A stretch of 64,000 nucleotides of DNA from Paraburkholderia guartelaensis (GCF_004353905.1 NZ_SMOD01000042.1:1-64000); one strand, 5' to 3'. Counted from the first letter of the stretch, positions 1-8,955 are shown. Made by a program: numbers and translations. Notes: a model not told the origin generated them from the sequence alone.

Positions 1-254
1 GGCAGCATGTGCGGACCACGAATCCAATCGAATCGACGTTTGCGACGGTACGCCATCGCACGAGCCGCACGCGTAACTGTCTGTCGCGCGCGACCTTCCT
101 CGCCATGGCGTTCAAGCTGATTGAAGCGGCCGAGCAGGGCTGGAGGAAGATTCGCGGTGCCGAGAAAATTGATCAGCTTCTGAAGGGTGTTCCCTTCAAA
201 GACGGAACCCCGGTGATTGATAGCACACCGGCTCCTCAAGCGCTGGCCGCCTGA
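1..254 (+). pseudogene. IS256-type (mutator) transposase, C-terminal fragment cut by window start
   Basis: The reading frame is open from the first base and ends at 254. The visible protein has RTTNPIESTFATVRHRT followed by an alanine-rich tail, which is the conserved C-terminal signature of IS256/mutator transposases (TTNPIES...R...). These enzymes catalyse copy-paste transposition with a DDE catalytic triad; the triad itself would lie upstream, outside the window. The stretch around 275-300 (CACCACTATTGACGATTG) looks like the terminal inverted repeat often found just after such genes, so the right end of the element is probably there. Whether the complete gene is intact cannot be seen. Confidence 0.8.
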
Positions 255-406
255 TCATGCCGTCCCGCCCGCGTACACCACTATTGACGATTGCTCGCAC
301 CCGCGTGGATGCGCATGGAAAGTGTCACAGCAGAGGAGCCGCGCCGCCTCCGTCTGATTCCCGCCAGCCGCTACAAACCGGTTCACTTCTGGCTCCCCCG
401 CTGACC
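255..406. other. End of IS256-type element and LysR 3' flank
   Basis: The first ~45 bases probably contain the right terminal repeat of the transposon at 1-254. I see no gene or clear terminator in the remainder, which ends at the stop codon of the convergent LysR gene. Confidence 0.4.
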
Positions 407-1327
407 TCATCGTCGATCGTCACCGGCGATTAATCGCGTCACCTGCTCCCAGAACCATTGGGCGCCCGGATCCCTGGCGCTACGCCGATGCCGGACCGCA
501 CTTAATGAAAAGCTTCGCTCCAACGTGCCGACGCTGCTGGCCCGGTAACGTCCGAGCAACGCAAGGGGCGCGATCAGACTACGCGGCAACCACACAGCGA
601 GATTGCTCGTTGAGAGGATTATGGGTACGGCGAGATAGTGCGCGACCCGGAGTCGGACCTGGTTGGACAGGCCCTGCTCGGCAATCAGCTGTTCAACATC
701 CGGAAAGCGGCCCACCAGCACGAACTCAAACTGTGCCAACAGTTCGCGCGTGACAGATTGACCCGCAAGCGGATGATGCTCGCCCATGACGAGCACATAG
801 TCCTGATCGAATAAGTGCGCGCGCTCGAATTCGACGCCCATGTCGGGCAACTGCCCTAAGGCGATATGCGCGGCATTAGTTTCGAGCGCACTCGCGAGTT
901 CGCCTAGCGGGATCCTGACCGAGCGGAGTCGCAGGTTAGGCGCGATCGTTGCCAGATGCCGGTGCAAAGTGGGCAGGAATGAAAGCTCGCCGCTGTCGCT
1001 CATGCTGATGACAAACGTGCGATCGGATTGCTCGGGCACGAATGTGCCGGCTTCCTGCAACGTGTCATGGATTTCACCAAGCGAGCGATGAATTCCCGGC
1101 GCGATTAGCTTCACCAGCTCGGTGGGTTCGACACCGCCGGAGCTGCGCCTGAACAGTTGATCCTTGAGCAGCAGCCGCAGACGCGTAAGAGCGCCGCTGA
1201 CGACCGGCTGCGAAACGTCGAGGCGCAGCGCCGCGCGGCCAATATTGCGTTCTACGTAGACGGCGTCCAGCACTTCGAGCAGTGCCAGATCGATGCGCGC
1301 CTCGTTGGTCTGTGCGCGCCGGTTCAT
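407..1327 (-). CDS. LysR-family transcriptional regulator (first of a coupled pair)
   Basis: A 306-residue DNA-binding regulator. Residues ~14-75 form the winged HTH (LALLEVLDAVYVERNIGRAA, then SQPVVSGALTRLR), followed by the two-lobed effector-binding domain (FVISMSDSGELSFLPTL; LGQLPDMGVEF). Length is normal for LysR. Its ATG shares 4 bases (ATGA) with the stop codon of the LysR gene upstream at 1324-2226, so the two should be co-transcribed and translationally coupled. The two proteins are clear paralogues of the NodD/LinR/NahR-like branch. The gene is divergent from the amidohydrolase/aminotransferase operon that starts at 2384, which it probably helps regulate. Effector unknown. Confidence 0.9.
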   Translation of the reverse strand: MNRRAQTNEARIDLALLEVLDAVYVERNIGRAALRLDVSQPVVSGALTRLRLLLKDQLFRRSSGGVEPTELVKLIAPGIHRSLGEIHDTLQEAGTFVPEQSDRTFVISMSDSGELSFLPTLHRHLATIAPNLRLRSVRIPLGELASALETNAAHIALGQLPDMGVEFERAHLFDQDYVLVMGEHHPLAGQSVTRELLAQFEFVLVGRFPDVEQLIAEQGLSNQVRLRVAHYLAVPIILSTSNLAVWLPRSLIAPLALLGRYRASSVGTLERSFSLSAVRHRRSARDPGAQWFWEQVTRLIAGDDRR

Positions 1328-2226
1328 CGCGCCTCCCGCGAACTGCTCAGCGACGTACGGACAAGCTCACTCATCCACATCAACGCCGGGTCAAGCGCCG
1401 CGCGCGGGTGACGAAACAGATTGACTGCAACCGCACGTTGCTGGATCGGCGGCGCGACGATCCTGTATTTGCCAATCGCGACAATGGCGCGAGCAACACT
1501 GCGCGGCAACCACACCGCCAGGTCACCGCCGTGCAGCAACTCGGGCACCGACAGATAATACGACGTTCGCACGCTGACCAGTCTCGTCAAGCCAAGGTCC
1601 GCCATCAATTGCTCGACGTCAGGCGATTCGCCAGCCACCACGTACCGCGCCTGCTGCAACGCTTCGCGCGACGGATTGCGCGGTAACGCGTGCGAACGGG
1701 CGACAAGGAGCACAAACGGGTCGTTGAACAGATGCTCACGCACGATGTCATCGCCGAGCGCGCCGTAACTACCTATCGCGAAGTCGATTTCGCCGGCCTG
1801 CAGCGCCTGCGGGATACGCTGCGTTGGGATCTGGGTCGTCTCGAGCCGCACGCGCGGCGCCAGCTCCTCAACACGCTGCAGGAGCGACGGCACCGCGACG
1901 ATCTCGATACTGTCGCTCATATGGAGGCGGAAGGTACGCTGCGCGGCACCCGGCTCGAAGCCGAAACGCTGCACGAGGCAGTCTTCGAGCAAGGTCAGCG
2001 CCTCGCGGATACGCGGCGCTAGCACGGTCGTCAGCTCAGTCGGCGCGACGCCGCTGCCGGTCCGGACGAACAGGCGATCTCCCAGCAGCTCACGCAAGGT
2101 GACCAACGCGTTGCTGACCCGCGGCTGGGACAGATTGAGCCTGACCGCCGCCCGGCTCACGCTGCGCTCGCTGTACACCGCATCGAAGATTCGCAGCAGA
2201 TTCAGATCGATATCGTTGATATTCAT
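1324..2226 (-). CDS. LysR-family transcriptional regulator (second of the pair, adjacent to its target operon)
   Basis: A 300-residue LysR protein: winged HTH at ~6-66 (LNLLRIFDAVYSERSVSRAA; LSQPRVSNALVTLREL), then effector domain (LHMSDSIEIVAVPSLL; IGSYGALGDDIV). It is divergently transcribed from the catabolic operon at 2384, the classic LysR arrangement. The start codon lies inside a dyad GATATTC-N7-GAATATA (2218-2238), so binding there would also block its own translation start region or transcription. A 23-bp version of this site recurs at 6305-6327 upstream of the transporter gene. The protein most likely activates the 2384-10473 unit in response to a pathway compound. Its 3' end overlaps the next LysR gene by 4 bases. 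Confidence 0.92.
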   Translation of the reverse strand: MNINDIDLNLLRIFDAVYSERSVSRAAVRLNLSQPRVSNALVTLRELLGDRLFVRTGSGVAPTELTTVLAPRIREALTLLEDCLVQRFGFEPGAAQRTFRLHMSDSIEIVAVPSLLQRVEELAPRVRLETTQIPTQRIPQALQAGEIDFAIGSYGALGDDIVREHLFNDPFVLLVARSHALPRNPSREALQQARYVVAGESPDVEQLMADLGLTRLVSVRTSYYLSVPELLHGGDLAVWLPRSVARAIVAIGKYRIVAPPIQQRAVAVNLFRHPRAALDPALMWMSELVRTSLSSSREAR

Positions 2227-2238
2227 GACACGAATATA
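2215..2238. promoter_or_regulatory. Candidate LysR operator 1, overlapping a LysR start codon
   Basis: Dyad GATATTC-N7-GAATATA contains the T-N11-A core (TTC-N7-GAA) typical of LysR boxes. Read on the minus strand, 2215-2237 matches 6305-6327 at 22 of 23 positions, including TCATGAATATCAAC. A second dyad, GTATT-N6-AATAC, lies at 2257-2272 in the same 157-bp divergent promoter region and could be the activation half. The overlap with the ATG suggests autoregulation. Binding is inferred, not shown. Confidence 0.55.
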
Positions 2239-2383
2239 CGATCAAACGCCCGCCGTGTATTGGAAAAAATACGACGGACCTAGACTGCTGCGTAAGCCGT
2301 TTCGTAACGACACGGCGACCGGCTACACCGGTCAATCCACTTCGCGTCCGCGTCAGCGTCGCGCATCGAGGTAAGAGCAAAGC

Positions 2384-4666
2384 ATGATTACAATCACCGG
2401 ATACAGCGACATTCTCTCCGCCGAACCGGGGGAAACCGTCGAATTCAAGGTCTCCAGCAAGTCGCCACACCCTTTCACCGCAGAACTGGTGCGAGTGATT
2501 CACGCCGATCCTCATCCCGCTGGCCCCGGCATGCGCTTTGAGCCGCTTGGCCACGTGTTTGCAGGTACGTTCGCGTCGGTCGACAAGCCATTACAACAAG
2601 GTTCTTTTGCGCGTGTGAGTGCCGTGCCGGCGGTGGGCTCGGCAATCGGGCTCACGGCCGGCGCCCGGATCCAGCCGACTGCGCTCGGTCGCGGCGAGCA
2701 GTGCGTGCTATCGCAATGGAACACGGCACGACAAGCAGGTTTCGCGCTGCTGGTAAGTGAGCGAGGCATTGAACTGAGGCTCGGCGCAGGCCGGGGCCAG
2801 ACGGAGGTGCGCGTGCTATGCGCGGCGCGGCTCGACGTCCGATGGTACGACATCTGGTTCGCGATCGACGCCGCATCGAACCGGATCGAGGTGGGCGTCG
2901 CCGAAGTCGACGACAGTGTCGCGAAGCCGTTGCGGTGCCGAACGCTCCAAACGCTCGACGCTGGATGGCGCGCGCCGCACCACGAAGCCGCCGCGGATCT
3001 GTTGATCGGTGCACTCGAGGACGATGCCGGCCGCGGCGCGCACTTCAACGGCAAGATCGAAGCGCCATTCGTCGCCAACACGCCGCCATCACTCGCAAGG
3101 CAAGCAACAACGGTCGAATACGCCGTGCCGCGTGCCAGTGACTTCCACGCGGATGTGCTTTTCGCCGCGTGGGATTTCGCACACGGCATCGACACGCTGG
3201 AGATCGCCGATACGACGCCGCATGCACGCCACGGTTCACTGCACAACCTGCCGACGCGGGCTGTGCGCAGCAGCGCATGGAGCGGCCGCGAGCGCTGCTG
3301 GCGCTCGGCGCCGGGCCACTACGCGGCAATCCATTTTCACGACGACGATCTGCATGACGCCGGCTGGGCGACCGATTTTACGTTTACCGTGCCTGCGTCG
3401 CTGAAAAGCGGCGCCTATGCGATGCGGTTGAGCGTCGAAAGCGCCACTGACTACCTGCCCTTCTACGTTCGCCCCGAGCTGGGCCGGCCGGGCGCCCCAC
3501 TGGTGTTCGTCGCGGCTACCTACACCTACCAGGCGTATGCGAACTATGCGCGCGGCAACTTCGACGCTGCATTGCGCGACAAGGTCGAGCGATGGGGCGC
3601 GTATCCACACAATCCCGACGACCATCCGGAAGTCGGCCTCGCGACCTACAACCTGCATTCGGATGGCAGCGGCGTGACGTTCTCATCACGCCTGCGCCCA
3701 ATGCTGACAATGCGCCCGGGCTTTTTGACTTTCGACGATCCGCGTGGATCTGGCTGCCGCCATTACATCGCGGACTCGCATCTGCTCGACTGGCTCGAGC
3801 ACGAAGGCTTCGCATTCGACGTGGTCACGGACGACGATCTGGAGCGCTTCGGCGCCGCGCTGCTCGAGCCGTATGCCGCGGTGCTCACGGGCACACACCC
3901 CGAGTACCACACGGCCGCGACGCTCGACGCGTTAGCCGGCTACAAACGCAGCGGCGGCAACCTGGCCTATCTGGGCGGCAACGGCTTCTACTGGCGCGTC
4001 GGCTGTTCGGCGCGCGTGCCGGGCGCGCTCGAAGTGCGGCGCACCGAAGGCGGAGTGCGGGCATGGGCGGCAGAGCCCGGCGAGTACTTCCACGCGCTCG
4101 ACGGCGAATACGGTGGACTGTGGCGCGGCAACGCACGACCTCCACAGCAGCTCGTCGGCGTCGGCTTCAGTTCACAGGGACCGTTCGAAGGTTCGCATTA
4201 TCGCGTGCTCGACGCCGCACGCACGCTGGCTGGCGGGTCGCTGCTCAAGGACATCTCAGGGCCGCTGTTCGGCGGCTATGGCCTGTCCGGCGGCGGTGCA
4301 GCCGGGTTCGAACTGGATTCGACCGAACCTGCCGATGGCACCCCGGCTGGTGTTACGATCCTCGCGCGTTCCGAAGGCCATAGCGCAGCCTTCGGGCCGG
4401 CGCTCGACGCCCTGCTCTCGCACACGACGACACGCGCCCGAAAAACGCCCGACACACTGATTCGATCTGAAATCATTTACTACGAAACCGGCTATGGCGG
4501 CGCCGTGTTCTCGGTCGGTTCGATCACCTTCTGTGGCGCGCTTTCACACAACGACTACCGGAACGACGTGAGTACGCTGCTACGCAACGTGCTCGTCCGC
4601 TTTTCACACGTGCGCGATGCAAATGTCAATGCGTCGCCCGCAATCGAACAGACTGAGGTGAACTGA
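2384..4666 (+). CDS. N,N-dimethylformamidase large-subunit-like amidohydrolase
   Basis: A 760-residue protein, the same size as the DMFase large subunit (about 762). The N-terminal ~230 residues look like a concanavalin-like domain (SFARVSAVPAVGSAIGL; CVLSQWNT). The C-terminal half is the DMFase catalytic domain (FVAATYTYQAYANY; ATYNLHSDGSG; LTGTHPEYHT). Paracoccus DMFase uses a mononuclear iron held by two Tyr and one Glu; at consistent offsets this protein has Tyr380/382, Tyr422 and Glu507 (in His505-Pro-Glu507), so the metal site appears intact. The family hydrolyses amide bonds. No gene for the small (~130-residue) DMFase subunit is visible nearby. It is the first gene of the unit divergent from the LysR pair; the aminotransferase start follows 1 base after the stop. 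The true substrate is probably not DMF, given the aminotransferase and BKACE partners. Confidence 0.85.
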   Translation: MITITGYSDILSAEPGETVEFKVSSKSPHPFTAELVRVIHADPHPAGPGMRFEPLGHVFAGTFASVDKPLQQGSFARVSAVPAVGSAIGLTAGARIQPTALGRGEQCVLSQWNTARQAGFALLVSERGIELRLGAGRGQTEVRVLCAARLDVRWYDIWFAIDAASNRIEVGVAEVDDSVAKPLRCRTLQTLDAGWRAPHHEAAADLLIGALEDDAGRGAHFNGKIEAPFVANTPPSLARQATTVEYAVPRASDFHADVLFAAWDFAHGIDTLEIADTTPHARHGSLHNLPTRAVRSSAWSGRERCWRSAPGHYAAIHFHDDDLHDAGWATDFTFTVPASLKSGAYAMRLSVESATDYLPFYVRPELGRPGAPLVFVAATYTYQAYANYARGNFDAALRDKVERWGAYPHNPDDHPEVGLATYNLHSDGSGVTFSSRLRPMLTMRPGFLTFDDPRGSGCRHYIADSHLLDWLEHEGFAFDVVTDDDLERFGAALLEPYAAVLTGTHPEYHTAATLDALAGYKRSGGNLAYLGGNGFYWRVGCSARVPGALEVRRTEGGVRAWAAEPGEYFHALDGEYGGLWRGNARPPQQLVGVGFSSQGPFEGSHYRVLDAARTLAGGSLLKDISGPLFGGYGLSGGGAAGFELDSTEPADGTPAGVTILARSEGHSAAFGPALDALLSHTTTRARKTPDTLIRSEIIYYETGYGGAVFSVGSITFCGALSHNDYRNDVSTLLRNVLVRFSHVRDANVNASPAIEQTEVN

Positions 4667-4667
4667 T

Positions 4668-6065
4668 ATGTCCGAGCACTTTCCCGCCCGCTTCGTCGGA
4701 GATACGCCGCATGGCGGCAGCGTGATGAGCTTCTATTTGCCGAAGGGCTCAGCACGCCCGCCTCGCGTTGCGCGCGGCGAAGGCATTTACCTCTACGACG
4801 AAAGCGGCGCGCAGTTTCTCGATGCCACCTCCGGTGCAGTCGTCAGCAATCTCGGCCATTCGAATCCACGCGTGATCGCGGCCATGATGGAACAGGCACA
4901 GCGTGTCACGTTCGCCTATCCCCGTTTCTTCGAGAGCGAGCACAATGTGCGTCTCGCCGACCGGCTGACCGGCCTCGCAGGCGAAGGATTCGAGCGGGCC
5001 TTCTTTGTCTCGGGCGGTTCGGAAGCAAATGAATCGGCACTCAAACTCGCGCGGCAATACGCGGTCGCGCGCGGCGAAGGCACACGTTACAAGGTCATTT
5101 CGCGCGATCCCAGCTATCACGGTTCGACGATGGGCGCGATGGCCGTCACCGGCGATTCGTTCACCGAATCCATCTATGGGCCAATGTACAGGGCCATGCC
5201 GAAGATTCCCGCGCCGCTGACCTATCGGTTGCCACCGGGCGTGAGCGCCGCCGATCACGTGGCGGCCTGTGTCCGGGCGCTGGAAGAGAAAATTCTCGAA
5301 GAAGGGCCACAGACGGTTCTGGCCTTCATCGTCGAGCCCATCGGAGGCTTATCGAGCGGTGCGCTCGTGTCGCCGGCGTCGTACTACCGTTCAATTCGAG
5401 AAATCTGCGACCGCTACGGCGTCCTGTTGATTCACGACGAAATCATGAGCGGCGCCGGTCGCAGCGGCGCGTTCCTGTCTTCACAGCATTGGGAAGGTTC
5501 GCGGCCTGACATCGTAACCCTGGCCAAGGGACTAGCTGCGGGATATACGCCGTTCGGCGCGGTACTTGCACCGAACCGCATCGTCGAGACCATTGCGAAC
5601 CAAGGCGGCTTTGTTCACGGTCATACGTATTTCTCGAACCCGTTCTCGTGCGCGGTTGCAGCTGCTGTGCTCGACGAAGTGGTGGACCAGCGACTGGTCG
5701 AGCGAGCGGGACGGATGGGCAATTACCTCGACGCGCAACTCCGCGATCTGCAGCAGCGTTGCCGGCTGATAGGCGATGTCCGCGGCAAGGGGCTGTTGAT
5801 GGCAATCGAACTGGTCGCCGACCCCGGCACGAAACGGCAGTTGCCTGCGACCATGAACGCCCCCGCGCGACTCACCAACTATGGCCTCGCGCACGGCATC
5901 GCGCTGTACAACCGGCGCGCCAACCGCGGTCAGTTCGGTGACATCCAGTTGATTGCGCCGCCGCTGATCGTGACGGAGCCGCAGATTGATGAACTGGTCG
6001 TACGGCTCGAGCGCTCACTTGCCGACTTCGAGCGCGACCTCGATCGCGAGGGCCTGCTCGCATGA
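4668..6065 (+). CDS. Class III PLP-dependent aminotransferase
   Basis: A 465-residue fold-type I aminotransferase. Visible motifs: cofactor phosphate-binding GGSEANESALKLAR (~116-129), PSYHGSTMGAM, HDE at 256-258 (Asp257 pairs with the PLP ring nitrogen) and the Schiff-base Lys287 in TLAKGLAAGYTP. Class III enzymes usually transaminate omega- or beta-amino groups, giving semialdehydes or beta-keto acids. Coupling to the upstream amidohydrolase (1-bp gap) suggests it acts on the amine or amino acid released there. With the BKACE enzyme at 9550 in the same unit, a beta-amino acid substrate giving a beta-keto acid is an attractive inference. A strong terminator follows at 6169-6202. Confidence 0.9.
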   Translation: MSEHFPARFVGDTPHGGSVMSFYLPKGSARPPRVARGEGIYLYDESGAQFLDATSGAVVSNLGHSNPRVIAAMMEQAQRVTFAYPRFFESEHNVRLADRLTGLAGEGFERAFFVSGGSEANESALKLARQYAVARGEGTRYKVISRDPSYHGSTMGAMAVTGDSFTESIYGPMYRAMPKIPAPLTYRLPPGVSAADHVAACVRALEEKILEEGPQTVLAFIVEPIGGLSSGALVSPASYYRSIREICDRYGVLLIHDEIMSGAGRSGAFLSSQHWEGSRPDIVTLAKGLAAGYTPFGAVLAPNRIVETIANQGGFVHGHTYFSNPFSCAVAAAVLDEVVDQRLVERAGRMGNYLDAQLRDLQQRCRLIGDVRGKGLLMAIELVADPGTKRQLPATMNAPARLTNYGLAHGIALYNRRANRGQFGDIQLIAPPLIVTEPQIDELVVRLERSLADFERDLDREGLLA

Positions 6066-6168
6066 GGTCATTGCCGAAACGCCTTCAAGATACAGCGCTC
6101 TCGCGAGCCGCGTAGTACGTGCGCGGGCCACCGCGCAGCGCATGCCATCGTCTTTCAACGAAGATGTG

Positions 6169-6202
6169 AAGCCGCGTCGCCTTCGGGCAACGCGGCTTTT
6201 TT
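6169..6202 (+). terminator. Rho-independent terminator after the aminotransferase gene
   Basis: Inverted repeat AAGCCGCGT ... ACGCGGCTT (extended by CGCC/GGCA with mismatch) around a TTCG loop, followed directly by a T run. This is a textbook intrinsic terminator ending the amidohydrolase-aminotransferase transcript. Confidence 0.85.
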
Positions 6203-6303
6203 CATTAGAGCTCCGATATATCGACGGCCGTAGACACGCGTTAAACCCACGTCGGCGTTTCCCCTATCTGCCGTCAAAGGCATGCTGGCAGACGCTTTGC
6301 GCG

Positions 6304-6327
6304 GATATTCGTTTCATGAATATCAAC
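6304..6327. promoter_or_regulatory. Candidate LysR operator 2, upstream of the transporter
   Basis: Perfect dyad GATATTC-N7-GAATATC with the LysR T-N11-A core. The 23 bases 6305-6327 match the minus strand of 2215-2237 at 22 positions. This links the transporter-porin-thioesterase-BKACE unit to the LysR gene at 1324-2226. Confidence 0.55.
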
Positions 6328-6441
6328 TAATCGGTAAAGCGCGTCGCGGACACAATTTTGACTTTCTACTGTTCGTCTCATGCCGTGTCACGTGCCTTCA
6401 TGAGCACGGCCGGACTTCACTTTTCGACTAGGGAATCGCCC

Positions 6442-7809
6442 ATGAATTCTTTGCCACAAGGCACCAATACTTCTGCCGCCCGGCGGCGACATGCGGTGGT
6501 GTCGGCCACGATCGGCAACGCGCTCGAATGGTTCGACATCATTGTGTTCGGCTTTCTCGCGATCACCATTTCGAAGCTGTTTTTCCCGGCTAAAGACGAG
6601 TTGACCTCGTTGCTGATGACCGTCGCGACGTTCGGCGTATCGTTCTTCGTTCGGCCGATCGGTGCGATCGTGCTTGGCATCTATGCTGACCGCGCTGGCC
6701 GCAAGGCAGCGCTGTCGTTGTCGATGCTGTTGATGACGGTCGGCACCCTGGCTATCGCATTCGCGCCGACGTACGCGTCGATCGGCCCGTGGGCGACGCT
6801 CGTGATCGTTGTTTCGCGCGTGATTCAGGGCTTCTCCGCAGGCGGCGAGTTCGGCAGCTCGACCACCTTCCTGCTCGAACACACGCCTGAAAGACAGCGT
6901 GGCTTCTATGCAAGCTGGCAAGTCGCAAGTCAGGGCCTGACCGCGTTGCTCGCTGCGCTGTTTGGCATGCTTGTGACGCTTCTGCCGCTCGACGCCCAAC
7001 TCTCCTGGGGCTGGCGCGTGCCGTTCCTGTTTGGCGCGCTAATCGGACCGGTGGGCTTCTACATCCGTCGCAAGGTCGAGGAAACACCGGAGTTCGTCGC
7101 CGAGGCGCAAAAGGTTGCCGGCGGCGCAGCGCCGAGGTTCGCCAGCGGTCTGGGCGGTCTCGTGCCGGCTACCGGTCTGATCGTGCTGTCGACGATCGGC
7201 TCGTACGTCCTGCTGCTGTATATGCCGACCTACGCGATCCGTCAGTTGCATCTGACGCCGTCGCTCGCGTACTACTCCGTGATGGCCGCCGGCCTCGTGC
7301 AGCTCGTATTGTCACCATGCTTCGGTGCATTGGCGGATCGTGTTGGCGCGGCACGCGTGATGGCACCTGGCGGGCTCCTTGTTGGCTTCGGCATCTATCC
7401 GGCCCTCGTCTTCATCGATGCAGCGCCCAGCGTGACGCGCCTCGTCGCTATGCAACTGGTGCTCGGGATTGGTCTCGCCGCCTATTTCGCGCCCGTCCCG
7501 GCTTTGATGGGGCGCCTGTTTCCAACCGCCTCGCGCACAACCGGTCTGTCTATCAGCTACAGCTTTGCCGTAACGATCTTCGGCGGTTTCGCTCCGTTCA
7601 TCATCACCTGGCTGATCGGGAAGACCGGCGACAACCTGTCACCCGCGTACTACGTCGCGTTTGGCGCGCTCGTCAGTCTGATCGCTTTGTGGTACTGCCG
7701 CGCGCATAGCGGCAGGGATCCGTCTGGCGCGATGGCGCCGTCCACCTCGCCCCTCGTTGCGCCGAAAACTTGCGGCGACGCAGCCCACGTCAACGACTGC
7801 ATTCGTTAA
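6442..7809 (+). CDS. MHS-family major facilitator transporter (metabolite:H+ symporter)
   Basis: Inner-membrane proton-coupled importer of 455 residues with about 12 hydrophobic segments. The N-terminal GNALEWFDIIVFGFLA is the signature of the metabolite:H+ symporter branch (KgtP, ProP, ShiA, citrate carriers), followed by the MFS motif GIYADRAGRKAAL. I chose ATG 6442, preceded by AGGGA, because the hydrophilic start MNSLPQGTN then leads directly into the family motif; an in-frame start at 6358 would add 28 atypical residues. The operator-like box at 6304 lies upstream. It presumably imports the substrate or an intermediate of the amidase/BKACE pathway, an organic acid or zwitterion. Substrate not readable. 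Confidence 0.88.
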   Translation: MNSLPQGTNTSAARRRHAVVSATIGNALEWFDIIVFGFLAITISKLFFPAKDELTSLLMTVATFGVSFFVRPIGAIVLGIYADRAGRKAALSLSMLLMTVGTLAIAFAPTYASIGPWATLVIVVSRVIQGFSAGGEFGSSTTFLLEHTPERQRGFYASWQVASQGLTALLAALFGMLVTLLPLDAQLSWGWRVPFLFGALIGPVGFYIRRKVEETPEFVAEAQKVAGGAAPRFASGLGGLVPATGLIVLSTIGSYVLLLYMPTYAIRQLHLTPSLAYYSVMAAGLVQLVLSPCFGALADRVGAARVMAPGGLLVGFGIYPALVFIDAAPSVTRLVAMQLVLGIGLAAYFAPVPALMGRLFPTASRTTGLSISYSFAVTIFGGFAPFIITWLIGKTGDNLSPAYYVAFGALVSLIALWYCRAHSGRDPSGAMAPSTSPLVAPKTCGDAAHVNDCIR

Positions 7810-7839
7810 GCCTTCTTTGCAAATTTTCCAGATAACGCC

Positions 7840-8955
7840 ATGAAAATCACAACCCTCGCACTGGTTCCCGGGATGCTTGCTTGCGGTGTTGCAAGCGCAC
7901 AATCGTCCGTCACGCTGTACGGTGCGATCGATACGGGCCTGCGCTATACCAGCAACGCCGCCACCGCAAAAAGCGCGACCAGTTGGGCGCTCGGCTCAGG
8001 TGCGCTGATGGGGAGCCGCTTCGGCCTCAAGGGCAGTGAAGATATCGGCGGAGGTACCGCCGTAAAGTTCGTGCTCGAGAACGGCTTCCTACCCACCACC
8101 GGCACATTCGATCAACAGGGGCAGCTATTTGGTCGTCAGGCCTGGGTCGGTATCGATAATGCGACCTACGGCACCTTGCAGATGGGCCGCATTTACAGCC
8201 TCCCGTTCTGGCAACTTTCCAACTACGACACGTTCAATTTTCCGAACTATCTGCAGGAAGCTTGGGAGACGCGCTTCTTCGGCGTGCGGCTGGATAACTC
8301 CATGAAGTATTCGATTGCGCGCAGCGGTTTTTCCCTGCAGTTGCAGCATTCGTTCGGCGGCCAGCCGGGCGACTTCCAGGCCGGCTCGACTGACGCCGTC
8401 GCGCTTTCCTACAACGGCAATGGCCTTGCTGTTGGCGCCATTGCGCAACGATCGAGCGACGCAGCGGACCGGCACGCGAACGTGTTCGGCGGCGGCGCAA
8501 ACTATACGCTCGGACCGGTGGCGTTGTACGGGCTCTACATCTATTCCAGGCGCGACGCCGGATTTACGGTGGGCTCTACGACAGGATCGCCGCTAGCCAA
8601 CACAAGCATGTTGTCCAATGTCAATACCGCGGCAGGCGTCAATACCCAGACAGCGAGTCGTGGCGACTCGTACGTGAACGTCGGCTTTAACTATCGCATA
8701 ACCCCCGCGCTAAGCGCAGGCGTCAGTCTGATGTTCGACAACGTGGCCGGAGTTGCGGGAAGCGAGGGCGGCAAGCTGAAGACGCTCGTCGCACTCGTCG
8801 ATTACCACCTGTCGAAACGCACCGACATCTACGCGGAACTCGACCGCACCGTCCTGAATGGCGCTTCCGTGACGGACCCCAACAGTCCGGTGGGCAGCTT
8901 CGGTGGACGGTCTAACCAGACGGGCGCAACACTCGGCCTGCGCACACTCTTTTGA
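7840..8955 (+). CDS. Gram-negative outer-membrane porin (Burkholderia type)
   Basis: A 371-residue trimeric beta-barrel porin. It has a Sec signal peptide (MKITTLALVPGMLACGVASAQS, cleaved after ASA) followed by the standard first strand SSVTLYGAIDTGLRY. The interior has SRFGLKGSEDIGGG and the GRQAWVGI loop typical of the Burkholderiales OmpC-like family, and the last residue is Phe (GLRTLF), the signal for BAM insertion. It lies 30 bp after the transporter gene, so the pair covers outer- and inner-membrane passage of the same solute. Porins of this type inside catabolic units are usually substrate-induced general diffusion channels. Confidence 0.92.
   Translation: MKITTLALVPGMLACGVASAQSSVTLYGAIDTGLRYTSNAATAKSATSWALGSGALMGSRFGLKGSEDIGGGTAVKFVLENGFLPTTGTFDQQGQLFGRQAWVGIDNATYGTLQMGRIYSLPFWQLSNYDTFNFPNYLQEAWETRFFGVRLDNSMKYSIARSGFSLQLQHSFGGQPGDFQAGSTDAVALSYNGNGLAVGAIAQRSSDAADRHANVFGGGANYTLGPVALYGLYIYSRRDAGFTVGSTTGSPLANTSMLSNVNTAAGVNTQTASRGDSYVNVGFNYRITPALSAGVSLMFDNVAGVAGSEGGKLKTLVALVDYHLSKRTDIYAELDRTVLNGASVTDPNSPVGSFGGRSNQTGATLGLRTLF

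Larger units (their letters stand above)
6066..6441. other. Terminator and transporter promoter region
   Basis: This 376-bp gap holds the intrinsic terminator at 6169-6202 and the operator-like box at 6304-6327, about 115 bp before the transporter start. It therefore splits the catabolic locus into two transcription units that appear to share one LysR site. The sequence ATGAATATCAACTAA at 6316 repeats the first four codons of the LysR gene at 2226, so part of the gap may be a copied LysR promoter fragment. Confidence 0.6.
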
